A stretch of 64,000 nucleotides of DNA from Paenibacillus beijingensis (GCF_000961095.1 NZ_CP011058.1:4367501-4431500); one strand, 5' to 3'. Positions 17,177-26,094 are shown, numbered from the stretch's first letter. The notes: generated by a model not told the origin, from the letters alone. A program made the numbers and translations.

Positions 17177-18049
17177 ATGGGCTTGTTTAAAAAATCGGGA
17201 GCCGCTGCCAAAGCCGGTTTGGAGCAACTGCCCGGAAGTTCCGGAGCCGAGCCTTCTCCGCCTGCAGCGGGATTAAGCAGCCCCGCAACCGGAACTGAAG
17301 CAGGTCGGACGGATACTCACCGCAGTGGGGAAGCGGCTTATGCCGGCGAAGCAGTTGAACCTGTCTCGGAAGCCGGGGCCAATCCTCTATTAACCGTAAG
17401 CGGGGTAGAGCGGACCTTTCAGGTCGGCGGCGCACCGCTGCATGTGCTGAAAGGAATTGATATGGAGGTTGCCCCCCGAAGCCTTGTTATGCTGCGGGGC
17501 CGTTCCGGCTCGGGCAAGACGACGCTGCTCAATATGCTGGGCGGGCTGGACAGGCCGAGCAAGGGGGAAATTTGGTTCAACGGGCAGCCGGTGCATCAAA
17601 TGTCCGACAATGAGCGGACGGTTCTGCGCCGCGAGCAGATGGGCTTTATTTTCCAGGCATTCGCGCTTATGCCGCTGCTGTCGGCCTGGGAAAATGTCGA
17701 GCTCTCGCTGCGTATGGCGGGCACGCCGCGCAGGGAGTGGAAGGAGCGGGTCGCCCGCTGCCTGGAGCTGGTCGGACTGGAGAAGCGGATGAAGCACCGC
17801 CCGTTCGAGCTGTCCGGCGGGGAGCAGCAGCGTGTGGCCATCGCCAAGGCGATTGCGCACCGTCCGATGCTGCTGCTTGCGGACGAACCGACGGCGGAGC
17901 TGGATTCGCAGATGTCCGCTCAAATCATGTCCGTTTTCCGGACGATCATCAAGACGGAGAAAGTTACAATTTGTATGACGACTCACGATCCTACGATTTT
18001 GGAGGTTGCCGATCATGTCTACGAAATGGTGGACGGGAAATTTATGTAA
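17177..18049 (+). CDS. MacB/LolD-type ABC exporter ATP-binding protein 1
   Basis: The protein has 290 residues. A low-complexity N-terminal extension of about 70 residues, rich in Ala, Gly, Ser and Glu, precedes a standard ATPase with Walker A GRSGSGKTT, LNMLGGLDRPSKGEIWF, signature LSGGEQQRVAIAKA and Walker B LLLADEPTAELD. These are features of ATPases that serve FtsX/MacB permeases. GGAGGG lies about 14 nt upstream of ATG 17177, a little far. The gene overlaps the membrane-fusion gene. It heads a five-gene operon with a second ATPase further on. Confidence 0.87.
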   Translation: MGLFKKSGAAAKAGLEQLPGSSGAEPSPPAAGLSSPATGTEAGRTDTHRSGEAAYAGEAVEPVSEAGANPLLTVSGVERTFQVGGAPLHVLKGIDMEVAPRSLVMLRGRSGSGKTTLLNMLGGLDRPSKGEIWFNGQPVHQMSDNERTVLRREQMGFIFQAFALMPLLSAWENVELSLRMAGTPRREWKERVARCLELVGLEKRMKHRPFELSGGEQQRVAIAKAIAHRPMLLLADEPTAELDSQMSAQIMSVFRTIIKTEKVTICMTTHDPTILEVADHVYEMVDGKFM

Positions 18050-19103
18050 AGCTGCCGCAGCCGTTTCGCTCAGCGTTTCGCTGCTTGTCGCAGGCGGTTG
18101 CTCGCTGCTGCCGAAAGAACAGCAGGAGGAGGTTCTCCCTGAAATTACGCCGCCTACGATATCGAAGAAACCCGAGTACGAGGTGACAACCGCAACGCTG
18201 GAAACGAAAGTGCAGGCGGTCGGCAAGCTCATTTCCCTGAAAGAAGAAACGCTGTACTATACGCTCGACGGCAAAAGATTAAAGAACTTATACATAACGC
18301 CCGGTCAAAAAGTGCAGGCCGGGCAAGTAATTGCCGAACTTGACGTCGAGGATATGACGAAAAACCTGCGGAACCAGAAGCTGCAGTTCCGCAAGGATGA
18401 AACGGCGATGAAAGAAACGCTGGCGAAGCGCGATTCGATGGATCCGGTCGAATTCGAGGAGGCGAGGATTGCCTTTGAAGAAAAAAGGCAGGCGATAACG
18501 GATCTGGAAGCCGAAATCGCCAAAGCGACGCTGAAGGCGCCTTTCTCCGGCACGATCGTGCAGCTGAATGTACAAAAAGGCGATGCGGTCAAAGCTTACG
18601 ATCCCGTCTGCATCGTAGCCGATACGGCGCAGCTCGTTCCGGCCGCCAAGTTCACGCAGGACGATCTGGCACAAGTGGCCGCCGGCATGCCGGTAGTCGT
18701 GGAGATCAACAACGCCGGCCAGTTCAGAGGCAAAGTGAAGCAGCTGCCGGTTGTAACGGCAAACGATAACAACGGCAACGGCGGAAATGGGGGGAACGGC
18801 GGGAACGGAAACGGAGGCGGCAATGTGGAGCGCCCGCAGGATTTCCTGCTGGCGCAGCTGGATAAACCGCTGCAGAACGCCAGCCGCGGAACGCCGCTTT
18901 CCATCAGCATTATTACGAAGCGGAAAGAAAACGCGATTGTTATTCCGCTTTCCGCCTTGCGTACGCTCGGTTCACGCAACTATGTGCAGGTGGCGGAGGG
19001 AGAAGCCAAGCGCGAAGTCGATGTCGAAGTCGGACAGCAGACGGCCACCCAGGTCGAAATACTGAACGGGCTTACCCCAGGGCAGAAAGTGGTGGGTCGA
19101 TAG
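18015..19103 (+). CDS. Lipoprotein membrane-fusion (HlyD-like) subunit
   Basis: The protein has about 362 residues. A signal sequence ends in the lipobox VAGGC (about residue 30). It is followed by a biotinyl-lipoyl-like half domain (TPGQKVQAGQVIAELDVED), a coiled-coil arm (about 115-170), the second half KATLKAPFSGTIVQLNVQKG and a beta-barrel region, the layout of periplasmic adaptor proteins of MacA/YknX type. A Gly/Asn-rich segment lies at about residues 252-271, inside the barrel region. ATG 18015 has GGAGG 9 nt upstream and overlaps the ATPase gene by 35 bp. Confidence 0.87.
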   Translation: MSTKWWTGNLCKAAAAVSLSVSLLVAGGCSLLPKEQQEEVLPEITPPTISKKPEYEVTTATLETKVQAVGKLISLKEETLYYTLDGKRLKNLYITPGQKVQAGQVIAELDVEDMTKNLRNQKLQFRKDETAMKETLAKRDSMDPVEFEEARIAFEEKRQAITDLEAEIAKATLKAPFSGTIVQLNVQKGDAVKAYDPVCIVADTAQLVPAAKFTQDDLAQVAAGMPVVVEINNAGQFRGKVKQLPVVTANDNNGNGGNGGNGGNGNGGGNVERPQDFLLAQLDKPLQNASRGTPLSISIITKRKENAIVIPLSALRTLGSRNYVQVAEGEAKREVDVEVGQQTATQVEILNGLTPGQKVVGR

Positions 19104-19106
19104 CTT

Positions 19107-22046
19107 ATGCAAATACCGCTTCTACGATTTTTGTTCCGCAAAATGTGGAATACGCGCTGGCTGACGCTCAGCTCGCTGGCGGGACTGATTTTCGCGGTTG
19201 CGTTCGCTGTCAGCATACCGATGTACGCCGACGGCGCTTTAAAGCGCGTCGTTGCCCAGTCGCTGCAGGATAAAAGCGAAGGGCTTCCGGCGGGTTCGCT
19301 GCTTATGAGATACCAGTCGCCGGGCGGCGCCAAGACGGATTTGGAATCGCTTGGGAAAGTGAACGATTATATTCGTAACGACGTCCCGAAGTCGATCGGA
19401 TTTCCTTACGAAACCGCCATGCGCAGCTATGCGATCCGCAGCACGGAAATTGTGCCGGAAGACCCGACAAAGGTAGATGCCAGCATTGTGCGCCAGTTTT
19501 CGCTGATCACAATGTCCGATCTGGATGATAAGGCGGAGCTGACCCAGGGGCGCTGGTACACCGACTCCGCCGGAGACGCCGGCATGCTCGAGGCGGTCGT
19601 GCTTGAAGAAGCGCTGTACCGCAGCGAAATGCACATTGGCGATGTATTCGAATATCCGGTATACGGCGGTCTCGACTTAACGCTGAAGGTGAAAATCGTC
19701 GGGGCATACAAGCCGAAAAACGCAGCCGACCCGTACTGGTATCAAGGGCTGGAAGGACTTATGGGCTCATTTGCCGTCAGCGAGCAGGCATTTTCGCAGC
19801 GGCTGCTTGAAGAAAGCGGGATTCCGCTGCATACGGCGGGTTGGTATTACGCGTTTGATCTGAGCAATATTCAGACGAGTCAGCTTTCGCCGCTTTCCAG
19901 AACGCTGGAGCGGCTCAACATCGAATTGTATCAGCGGCTGAAGGACACGCGGGTGGAAATTTCGTTCTCGTCCACGTTGTCCGATTTCCGCAAGATGAGC
20001 GTTCAACTGCAGACGCTGCTGTTTACGCTGGCCGCACCGATGATCGCGATGGTGTTTTACTTTATCGCGATGAACGCGCGGCAGTCGCTCGACAAGCAGC
20101 GCAGCGACATTGCCGTGCTGCGCAGCCGGGGCGCGGGAACACGGCAAATTATCGGACTCTATTTCATCGAAAGCTTGCTGCTCGGCGGGGCGGCATTCGT
20201 TGCCGGTCCGCTGCTCGGCTGGTTTATGGCGAAGAGCATCGGGTCGGCCAACGGCTTTCTGGCGTTCGTGGACCGCAAGTCGATTCCGGTCGGGTTTTCC
20301 ACCGATGCGATCATTGCCGGCTGCGCCGCCGTCCTGCTTGCCATTTTGGCAACGGTCATTCCGGCAATCATTTACGCGCGCTCGTCGATCGTCGGCTACA
20401 AGCAGCAGCTTGCGCGTTCCGACCGGGCGCCGCTGTGGCAGCGCTGGTTTCTCGATGTGCTGCTCATCGCCCTGTGCGGGTATGGGTGGTATCTGTTCAA
20501 CGACCGGCAAATGCTCACCTTTCAAACGGGACTGACGACCGACCAGCTGAATGTGCAGCCGTTTCTGTTTTTTGTGCCGGCACTGACCATTTTCTCGTTC
20601 GGACTGTTCTTTTTGCGGATTTTTCCGTGGCTGCTCAAGCTGATTAACTGGGCGTTGAAGAACGTGTTGCCCGTTCCGCTCTACTTGACGCTGACGCAGC
20701 TGTCCCGCTCATCCAAAGGCTATTATCCGCTTATGATTTTGCTCATTTTGACGCTGGGGCTCGGCATTTACAACGCTTCGGCGGCCCGGACGATCGATTT
20801 GAACTCGACCGAGAGGACGCTGTACAAGTACGGGACTGACGTCGTGATGCAAACCGTCTGGGAAGGCACAACGGAGTTTGTGAACACGGGCGGCAACGGA
20901 AACGGCGGAAATGGAGCCGGCGGCGGGGGGAACGGAGGCGGCGGCAACGGCGGTTCGGGCAGCGGAGGCGGAGGCTCCGGCGGCAGCGGCGGTCCGGGCG
21001 GCGGATCCGGCGGCAACGGGGGAGGCGGAGGCCAGATTCCTTCGCGCATTACATACTCCGAACCGCCGTTTGAAATCTTCCGGACGCTCGACGGCGTAGA
21101 AGCGGCTGCACGCGTGCTGCAGACGAAAGGAAGCATCGTCGTCTCCGGCAAGTCGATCGGGCAAGGGACGCTCATGGGGATCGACAACGTCGATTTTGCC
21201 AAAGTGGCCTGGTTCCGCAGTGATTTGTACCCGGTCCATCCGTTCCACTATTTGAACTTTCTCGGCAAATACGAGCAGGGGGCGCTCATTCCGTCGGGGG
21301 TGGCGGACCGATATCAGCTGAAAGTGGGCGACGTCGTTTCGGTCGGGGTATCGGATGGCATGATCGATTTTGTCGTGGTCGGTATTTTGCCGTATTGGCC
21401 GTCTCAATATCCGGATAAATCGCCGTTTGTGATCGCCAACCTGGATTACATTTACGATCAGGTACCGCTCATTCCTTACGACGTGTGGCTGAAGATGAAG
21501 CCGGAGTCCAAAGTGGCTCCGCTCATTACGGCGCTGCAGGCAAAAGGCATCGAGTTGGCGTCGGTAGAAGACGTCCGTTCCGCGCTCATTACGCAGAGCA
21601 AGCTGCCTACGCGCGGCGGAATATTCGGCATACTCAGCCTCGGTTTTCTCGTCTCCGTTATCGTCACACTGACCGGCTACATTCTGTTCTGGTTTTTTAA
21701 CCTGTCGGGACGGGTCGTGCAGTTCGGGGTGCTGCGGGCGATGGGGCTGTCGCGCCGGCAGCTGACGGGAATGCTGCTGCTGGAACAAATATTTACGGCA
21801 GGATTATCGATCGTGCTCGGCGTAGTGATCGGCAAGCTGACCAGTCTGCTGTTCCTGCCCTTCCTGCAGACGACTGACAATATGACCGGGAACATTCCGC
21901 CGTTCAGAGTCGTATTCGATTCCCAGGACACGACGCAGCTGTATGCAGTGGTCGGTTTCATGATGATGACCGGAGCGGTGCTGCTGTTCCTGCATATCCG
22001 CAGACTGCGTGTCCATCAGGCTGTAAAAATGGGAGAGGAGCGATAA
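19107..22046 (+). CDS. Large FtsX/MacB-type ABC permease
   Basis: The 979-residue protein has an N-terminal membrane helix (about residues 17-40), a large extracytoplasmic region, an FtsX-like helix cluster (about 300-440, with more helices near 450-560) and a second FtsX cluster at the C terminus (about 840-970). Both permease halves are therefore on one chain. Residues about 592-643 are almost pure Gly with some Asn and Ser, inside an extracytoplasmic segment. It starts 4 bp after the adaptor gene. It should work with ATPase 1 and/or ATPase 2 as an exporter or as a mechanotransmitting pump. The substrate is unknown. Confidence 0.85.
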   Translation: MQIPLLRFLFRKMWNTRWLTLSSLAGLIFAVAFAVSIPMYADGALKRVVAQSLQDKSEGLPAGSLLMRYQSPGGAKTDLESLGKVNDYIRNDVPKSIGFPYETAMRSYAIRSTEIVPEDPTKVDASIVRQFSLITMSDLDDKAELTQGRWYTDSAGDAGMLEAVVLEEALYRSEMHIGDVFEYPVYGGLDLTLKVKIVGAYKPKNAADPYWYQGLEGLMGSFAVSEQAFSQRLLEESGIPLHTAGWYYAFDLSNIQTSQLSPLSRTLERLNIELYQRLKDTRVEISFSSTLSDFRKMSVQLQTLLFTLAAPMIAMVFYFIAMNARQSLDKQRSDIAVLRSRGAGTRQIIGLYFIESLLLGGAAFVAGPLLGWFMAKSIGSANGFLAFVDRKSIPVGFSTDAIIAGCAAVLLAILATVIPAIIYARSSIVGYKQQLARSDRAPLWQRWFLDVLLIALCGYGWYLFNDRQMLTFQTGLTTDQLNVQPFLFFVPALTIFSFGLFFLRIFPWLLKLINWALKNVLPVPLYLTLTQLSRSSKGYYPLMILLILTLGLGIYNASAARTIDLNSTERTLYKYGTDVVMQTVWEGTTEFVNTGGNGNGGNGAGGGGNGGGGNGGSGSGGGGSGGSGGPGGGSGGNGGGGGQIPSRITYSEPPFEIFRTLDGVEAAARVLQTKGSIVVSGKSIGQGTLMGIDNVDFAKVAWFRSDLYPVHPFHYLNFLGKYEQGALIPSGVADRYQLKVGDVVSVGVSDGMIDFVVVGILPYWPSQYPDKSPFVIANLDYIYDQVPLIPYDVWLKMKPESKVAPLITALQAKGIELASVEDVRSALITQSKLPTRGGIFGILSLGFLVSVIVTLTGYILFWFFNLSGRVVQFGVLRAMGLSRRQLTGMLLLEQIFTAGLSIVLGVVIGKLTSLLFLPFLQTTDNMTGNIPPFRVVFDSQDTTQLYAVVGFMMMTGAVLLFLHIRRLRVHQAVKMGEER

Positions 22047-22052
22047 AGCGGG

Positions 22053-22934
22053 ATGATCCAATGCGAAGGACTTGTGAAAATTTACAAAACCGACGATTTG
22101 GAGGTCGTTGCACTGCAGGGCTTGAATTTGCACGTGCGCGAAGGAGAGCTGATGGCCATTATCGGCAACAGCGGCAGCGGCAAATCGACGCTGCTGAACA
22201 TTTTGGGCGGTCTCGACCGTCCTTCCGCCGGCCAAGTTCAAGTCGGTCCTTGGGATCTGCTCAAGATTACCGAAGACCAGCTCGTGCAGTATAAGCGGCA
22301 AACCGTCGGTTTTATATGGCAGAATAACGCCCGCAACCTGCTGCCTTACCTGTCCGCGCTCGAAAATGTCGAGATGCCGATGATGCTCTCCGGCAAGACG
22401 GACCGCGCCTACGCCAAGCAGCTGCTGGAGTGGGTCGGTCTGAAGGAGCGGATGCACAACAAGCTGCACCAGCTCTCCGGCGGAGAGCAGCAGCGCGTGG
22501 CCATCGCCATCTCGCTCTCCAACCGGCCGCAAATGCTGCTTGCCGATGAACCGACGGGATCGGTCGATTCGCGGACGGCGGATATGATTATGGATATTTT
22601 CCGGCGTCTGAACCGCGAGCTCGGCCTGACAATCGTTATCGTCACGCACGATCTGTCGCTGGCAGGCAAGGTTGACCGGGTTATCGCCATCCGCGACGGT
22701 TTGACGAGCACGGAATTCATTAAGCGGAACCCGAATCTGGATGAAGCGGGCGATGGCTTTGCGGGAGCGGTAAGCCCGCAGGAGGCGCATGAGGTTTATG
22801 TTGTTGTAGACCGCGCAGGGCGGCTGCAAATTCCGAAAGAATACCTGACCGCACTGAATATTAAAGATAAAGCGACGATGGACTTCGACGGCGAGCGGAT
22901 TATTATAACGCCGCCTAAATCATTGGAGGGGTAA
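22053..22934 (+). CDS. ABC exporter ATP-binding protein 2 with C-terminal AbrB-like domain
   Basis: The 293-residue protein has Walker A GNSGSGKST, LNILGGLDRPSAG, signature LSGGEQQRVAIAIS, Walker B LLADEPTGSVD and H-loop VTHD, a MacB/LolD-type ATPase. After about residue 245 a short linker leads to VDRAGRLQIPKEYL, then KATMDFDGERIIITPP. This pattern matches the swapped-hairpin SpoVT/AbrB fold (compare VDELGRVVIPIEL in AbrB). Such a tail is not part of the usual ATPase. It starts 6 bp after the permease gene. Confidence 0.87.
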   Translation: MIQCEGLVKIYKTDDLEVVALQGLNLHVREGELMAIIGNSGSGKSTLLNILGGLDRPSAGQVQVGPWDLLKITEDQLVQYKRQTVGFIWQNNARNLLPYLSALENVEMPMMLSGKTDRAYAKQLLEWVGLKERMHNKLHQLSGGEQQRVAIAISLSNRPQMLLADEPTGSVDSRTADMIMDIFRRLNRELGLTIVIVTHDLSLAGKVDRVIAIRDGLTSTEFIKRNPNLDEAGDGFAGAVSPQEAHEVYVVVDRAGRLQIPKEYLTALNIKDKATMDFDGERIIITPPKSLEG

Positions 22935-22938
22935 ACAG

Positions 22939-24489
22939 ATGGTTAACCGGATTTTTTCTACTTTTTTGACTCGCAGAACGGCAGCGGCCGGTCTCGCCCT
23001 GGTCATGGCCGGTACGCTGCTCAGCGCCTGCAGCGGCAGCGGGAACAGCACGGCGGAGCGGCACGTTCTCCGCATCGGCATGGTGTACGGCTCTGACGAT
23101 AGCGAATCTTATTTCCGCCAGCAGTTTACGGACACGTTCGAATATACGCATCCGAACATCGATTTGGAAATCGTGTCCGCCGTCAACTACAACGATCAAA
23201 TGTTTAATCAGCCGTCAGACGGCACGCCAGCGAAGCAGCCGGATCCGTACGAGAAATTGAAAGAGCTGCTCACCGGCACAAATCCGGTCGATGTGATCGT
23301 GTTTGATTACAATTTACTGCAAAGGATGACGCGGGATAACTTGCTGAAGCAGCTGGATCCGCTGATCGCCCAAGACAAATTCGATCTGTCCGACTATGTG
23401 CCGACCGTGATCGACGGGATCAAAGATGCCGGCGATAACAATATTTACGCCCTGACGCCGACGTTCAGCGGCTCCGCTCTGTTCTATAACAAGAAAATTT
23501 TCCAGGATGCGGGCGTAACTCCGCCGACGGACGGCATGCAGTGGCCGGAAGTGTTCAACCTGGCCCGCCAGATGACGAAAGGAAGCGGAGAAAACAAAAT
23601 CTTCGGTTTCGCCTTCAATCGCTGGTCTTCGGACGGGTACTCTGATACCCAGCAATATGCCGCCCCGCTGCAGCTGAAAATGTATGACGATAAAGGCGAG
23701 ACGATGCTCGTCGATACGCCGAAGTGGAACAATGTGTGGACGACAATCGCCGGCCTGTACAAAGATAAAATCGTTCCGGGCTTCGAAGATGTCAACAAGA
23801 TTAACGAGTCGCTGCAGAAAGCGATGGGCGGCACAAACGGCAATTATTACAATCCGTTCCAGGGCGATCTGTTCATCACCGGTCATCAGGCGATGGTCAT
23901 CGCCGATTACGGTTATATTAATCAGCTGAAACTGGCGAAGGACAACAGCTCCAAAATCAAAGGCTTTACCGTCCCCGACTGGGATGTCGTCACGGTACCG
24001 ACCCACAGCGAGGCCCCCGGCATCGGCATGAGCAGCTATTTGGGCCAGTTGATGGGAATCAACAGCAAAGCGCTTAACAGCGACGACGCTTGGGAATTCA
24101 TCAAGTTTCTGAACAGCAAGGAATGGGCGAAGCTGAAATCGCGCAGCATGTACGAAATTCCGGCACGCAAGGAATTTATTAAACCTATTGACGGAATGAC
24201 GTACAACATTCAAGCGTTCTATTCGCTGAAGCCTATCCCGCCGGCTTCGATGGAATTGGAAAATATCGGGCGTGAAAAACCGGGCATTTACCAGATTTAC
24301 AGCATCGGATCGGAACTGTTCCAGCAGGTCGTTCAGGGCAATAAAACGGTCGATCAGGCGCTCAAGGAATTTTCCACCCGCGGCAACACCCTTCTGCAAA
24401 AGCTGAAGACGAATCCGAACGGCGATATGGGCGGTCCAGCAGAAGGCGGAGGAGTCTCTACGGAAGCGACGGAAGCGACCAAAGGATAA
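22939..24489 (+). CDS. Extracellular solute-binding lipoprotein (family 1-like)
   Basis: The 516-residue protein has a signal peptide with lipobox LLSAC (Cys 31) and a periplasmic-binding-protein fold: HVLRIGMVYG, then DVIVFDYNLLQRM, then FSGSALFYNKKIFQDAGVTP. This resembles family 1 extracellular binding proteins for sugars or oligosaccharides. It starts 4 bp after ATPase 2, so it belongs to the same operon, yet all other members are exporter-type and no importer permease is present. It may act as a sensor or chaperone of the exporter, or serve an importer elsewhere. A strong terminator follows. Confidence 0.85.
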   Translation: MVNRIFSTFLTRRTAAAGLALVMAGTLLSACSGSGNSTAERHVLRIGMVYGSDDSESYFRQQFTDTFEYTHPNIDLEIVSAVNYNDQMFNQPSDGTPAKQPDPYEKLKELLTGTNPVDVIVFDYNLLQRMTRDNLLKQLDPLIAQDKFDLSDYVPTVIDGIKDAGDNNIYALTPTFSGSALFYNKKIFQDAGVTPPTDGMQWPEVFNLARQMTKGSGENKIFGFAFNRWSSDGYSDTQQYAAPLQLKMYDDKGETMLVDTPKWNNVWTTIAGLYKDKIVPGFEDVNKINESLQKAMGGTNGNYYNPFQGDLFITGHQAMVIADYGYINQLKLAKDNSSKIKGFTVPDWDVVTVPTHSEAPGIGMSSYLGQLMGINSKALNSDDAWEFIKFLNSKEWAKLKSRSMYEIPARKEFIKPIDGMTYNIQAFYSLKPIPPASMELENIGREKPGIYQIYSIGSELFQQVVQGNKTVDQALKEFSTRGNTLLQKLKTNPNGDMGGPAEGGGVSTEATEATKG

Positions 24490-24524
24490 CGGATTGTTTT
24501 GATACCTTCATTGCAAGCTTGCGG

Positions 24525-24563
24525 AGCCTGCAGGCGGGCTTATAGAGCCGCTGCGGGCTTTTT
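24525..24563 (+). terminator. Intrinsic terminator of the five-gene ABC operon
   Basis: AGCC-T-GCAG (24525-24533) pairs with CTGC-G-GGCT (24551-24559), with an inner stem and a T-run. Confidence 0.75.
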
Positions 24564-24637
24564 GCGTGTCTTTCTTCGCTTATGATACTTATTTTTCCTG
24601 TAAACCGGGCATTCTAGAGGATGAGGGGGTGCAGAGC

Positions 24638-24805
24638 ATGTTGAACTGGGTCTATTGGGTTCGTTTGTACGACAGCAAGTTTCAAGCGGGATGCCTGGTG
24701 AAGCGGATGGAGAACGACTGGTGGGTGTACGGATACGATTGTCCGAAGGAAATCGAAGTTTTTCGTTCGCGCAAAGGAAAGTACGGGGTAAGGTTTCTTC
24801 CTTGA
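24638..24805 (+). CDS. Small hypothetical protein, Trp/Tyr-rich
   Basis: 55 residues start at ATG 24638, which has GAGGGGG 8 nt upstream; the frame is also open before it, without a better start. The protein is rich in aromatic residues (MLNWVYWVRLYDSKF, NDWWVYGYDCPKEIEVF) and may be a small beta-barrel or beta-sheet protein. No family is recognised. It stands alone between the ABC operon terminator and the tRNA promoter. Confidence 0.6.
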   Translation: MLNWVYWVRLYDSKFQAGCLVKRMENDWWVYGYDCPKEIEVFRSRKGKYGVRFLP

Positions 24806-24822
24806 TTTTTTGTAATCTAGGG

Positions 24823-24852
24823 TTGACTTACCCTTTCCCAATATTGTATATT
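24823..24852 (+). promoter_or_regulatory. Promoter of the tRNA-fMet/tRNA-Ile unit
   Basis: TTGACT (24823-24828), an 18-bp spacer and TATATT (24847-24852), 45 bp before the first tRNA. Confidence 0.75.
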
Positions 24853-24896
24853 TACTCTTGTCGCCAATTGAGATCGTCTTATTTCGTTGGTAATAT

Positions 24897-24977
<81 letters not shown>

Positions 24978-24996
24978 TCGTCATAATTGTTTTAGA

Positions 24997-25073
24997 GGGC
25001 CCTTAGCTCAGTTGGTTAGAGCGGTCGGCTCATAACCGATTGGTCGGGGGTTCGAGTCCCTCAGGGCCCACCA
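24997..25073 (+). tRNA. tRNA-Ile (CAT, lysidine type)
   Basis: 77 nt with CCA; anticodon CAT at 25031-25033. The body (TTAGCTCAGTTGGTTAGAGC, then CGGCTCATAACCG) matches the minor tRNA-Ile2 of Bacillales, whose C34 is changed to lysidine by TilS so that it reads AUA. It differs clearly from elongator tRNA-Met. An automatic call by anticodon alone would name it Met. Confidence 0.8.
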
Positions 25074-25097
25074 TTTTTCACTTATGACAATCCAGTT

Positions 25098-25151
25098 AAC
25101 GCCGGCTCTATCCGCGCTTCTCGTGTTTGAGAGCGGTAGATCCGGCGTTTA
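25098..25151 (+). terminator. Terminator after tRNA-Ile
   Basis: AACGCCGG (25098-25105) pairs with CCGGCGTT (25142-25149), with further inner pairing (CTCTATCCGC with GCGGTAGAT in part), followed by TTATT. Confidence 0.7.
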
Positions 25152-25183
25152 TTCATTTCAGCTTTTTTAGCAAAAAATTATGA

Positions 25184-25213
25184 TTGACACCTAGTATTAA
25201 GACATGATATTAT
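25184..25213 (+). promoter_or_regulatory. Promoter of tRNA-Leu
   Basis: TTGACA (25184-25189), an 18-bp spacer and TATTAT (25208-25213). A hairpin TGACACG/CGTGTCA (25223-25242) lies in the 5' leader of the tRNA. Confidence 0.8.
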
Positions 25214-25265
25214 ATTCCTCGTTGACACGCGAAATCGTGTCATTACTCGAAGTGATTTTACACAT

Positions 25266-25354
25266 GCCGGGGTGGCGGAATCGGCAGACGCACAGGACTT
25301 AAAATCCTGGGGTGGGTGACCACCGTACGGGTTCAAGTCCCGTCCTCGGCACCA
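25266..25354 (+). tRNA. tRNA-Leu (TAA)
   Basis: 89 nt with encoded CCA and a long variable arm, as expected for a class II tRNA. The anticodon TAA is at 25300-25302, in a loop closed by CAGGA/TCCTG. Confidence 0.95.
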
Positions 25355-25460
25355 TTTGATTTTTTCAAAGTTGCACATAAAGATTTACTCGTATTATGCC
25401 ATACATACTGAAATAAATTCTGTGCGGTAATTTAACTAAATAGAACTCATTGAAGCAACT

Positions 25461-25489
25461 CCCCTTACTTAAAAAAGTGAAGGGGTTTT
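25461..25489 (+). terminator. Terminator after tRNA-Leu
   Basis: CCCCTTACTT (25461-25470) pairs with AAGTGAAGGGG (25475-25485), followed by TTTT. Confidence 0.8.
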
Positions 25490-25530
25490 GTGCTTCCTAG
25501 AACGAGATTCGTATTTTCATCCACTAATCA

Positions 25531-25890
25531 CTATCCTAGCAGCATAACACTTACAAGTGCGATCAGCGCAGGAAGCCCTTGAACAACTAGAATTGACTTT
25601 TTAGCCGTCATTCCTCCAAAAATAGCTGCGCAAAGAACACAAATGAGAAAAAACAATTGAAGATGTTTAGCCACTGCTGGTTCCGGATAGAACAAGCTCC
25701 AAATCAGCCCCGCAGCTAAAAATCCATTATATAATCCTTGATTGGCGGCTAATAACTTTGAAGCTTCTGCAATTTCTTGTGTATTACCGAAAGTTTTTAG
25801 TCCTTTAGGCTTTGTCCATAAAAACATTTCTAAGTATAAAATATAGATATGCTCTAATGCCACTATGCCGACTAATATCGAACTAATCAT
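25531..25890 (-). CDS. DUF1304 family membrane protein
   Basis: The 119-residue protein has four hydrophobic helices and the family pattern VALEHIYILYLEMFLW near the N terminus and NQGLYNGFLAAGL in the middle, typical of DUF1304. GAGGTG lies about 10 nt upstream of ATG 25890. The gene is noticeably more AT-rich than most neighbours and sits directly behind the tRNA-Leu terminator, which may indicate a later arrival. No flanking repeats support an integration. The function is unknown. Confidence 0.85.
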   Translation of the reverse strand: MISSILVGIVALEHIYILYLEMFLWTKPKGLKTFGNTQEIAEASKLLAANQGLYNGFLAAGLIWSLFYPEPAVAKHLQLFFLICVLCAAIFGGMTAKKSILVVQGLPALIALVSVMLLG

Positions 25891-26040
25891 CTTTTACAGC
25901 ACCTCACTGGAATAAATTATTGGATTCACTAGATTTAACTATGGATATTTGAATTATGAACTCTTTCCATATTCTAAAGCAAGTTCTTTTTGCGATATAT
26001 GATACTCGTTCAATAGGGTACACAGAATTAGGCCCTGATT

Positions 26041-26094
26041 AAAAAACAACCCTCCGCCGCGGCGTCTGAACGAGAGACGCTGCAGCAGAGGGTT
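26041..26094 (-). terminator. Terminator of the 44-residue gene
   Basis: On the minus strand AACCCTC (26094-26088) pairs with GAGGGTT (26054-26048) around an AGCGTCT/AGACGCC stem, followed by GTTTTTT. Confidence 0.85.
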
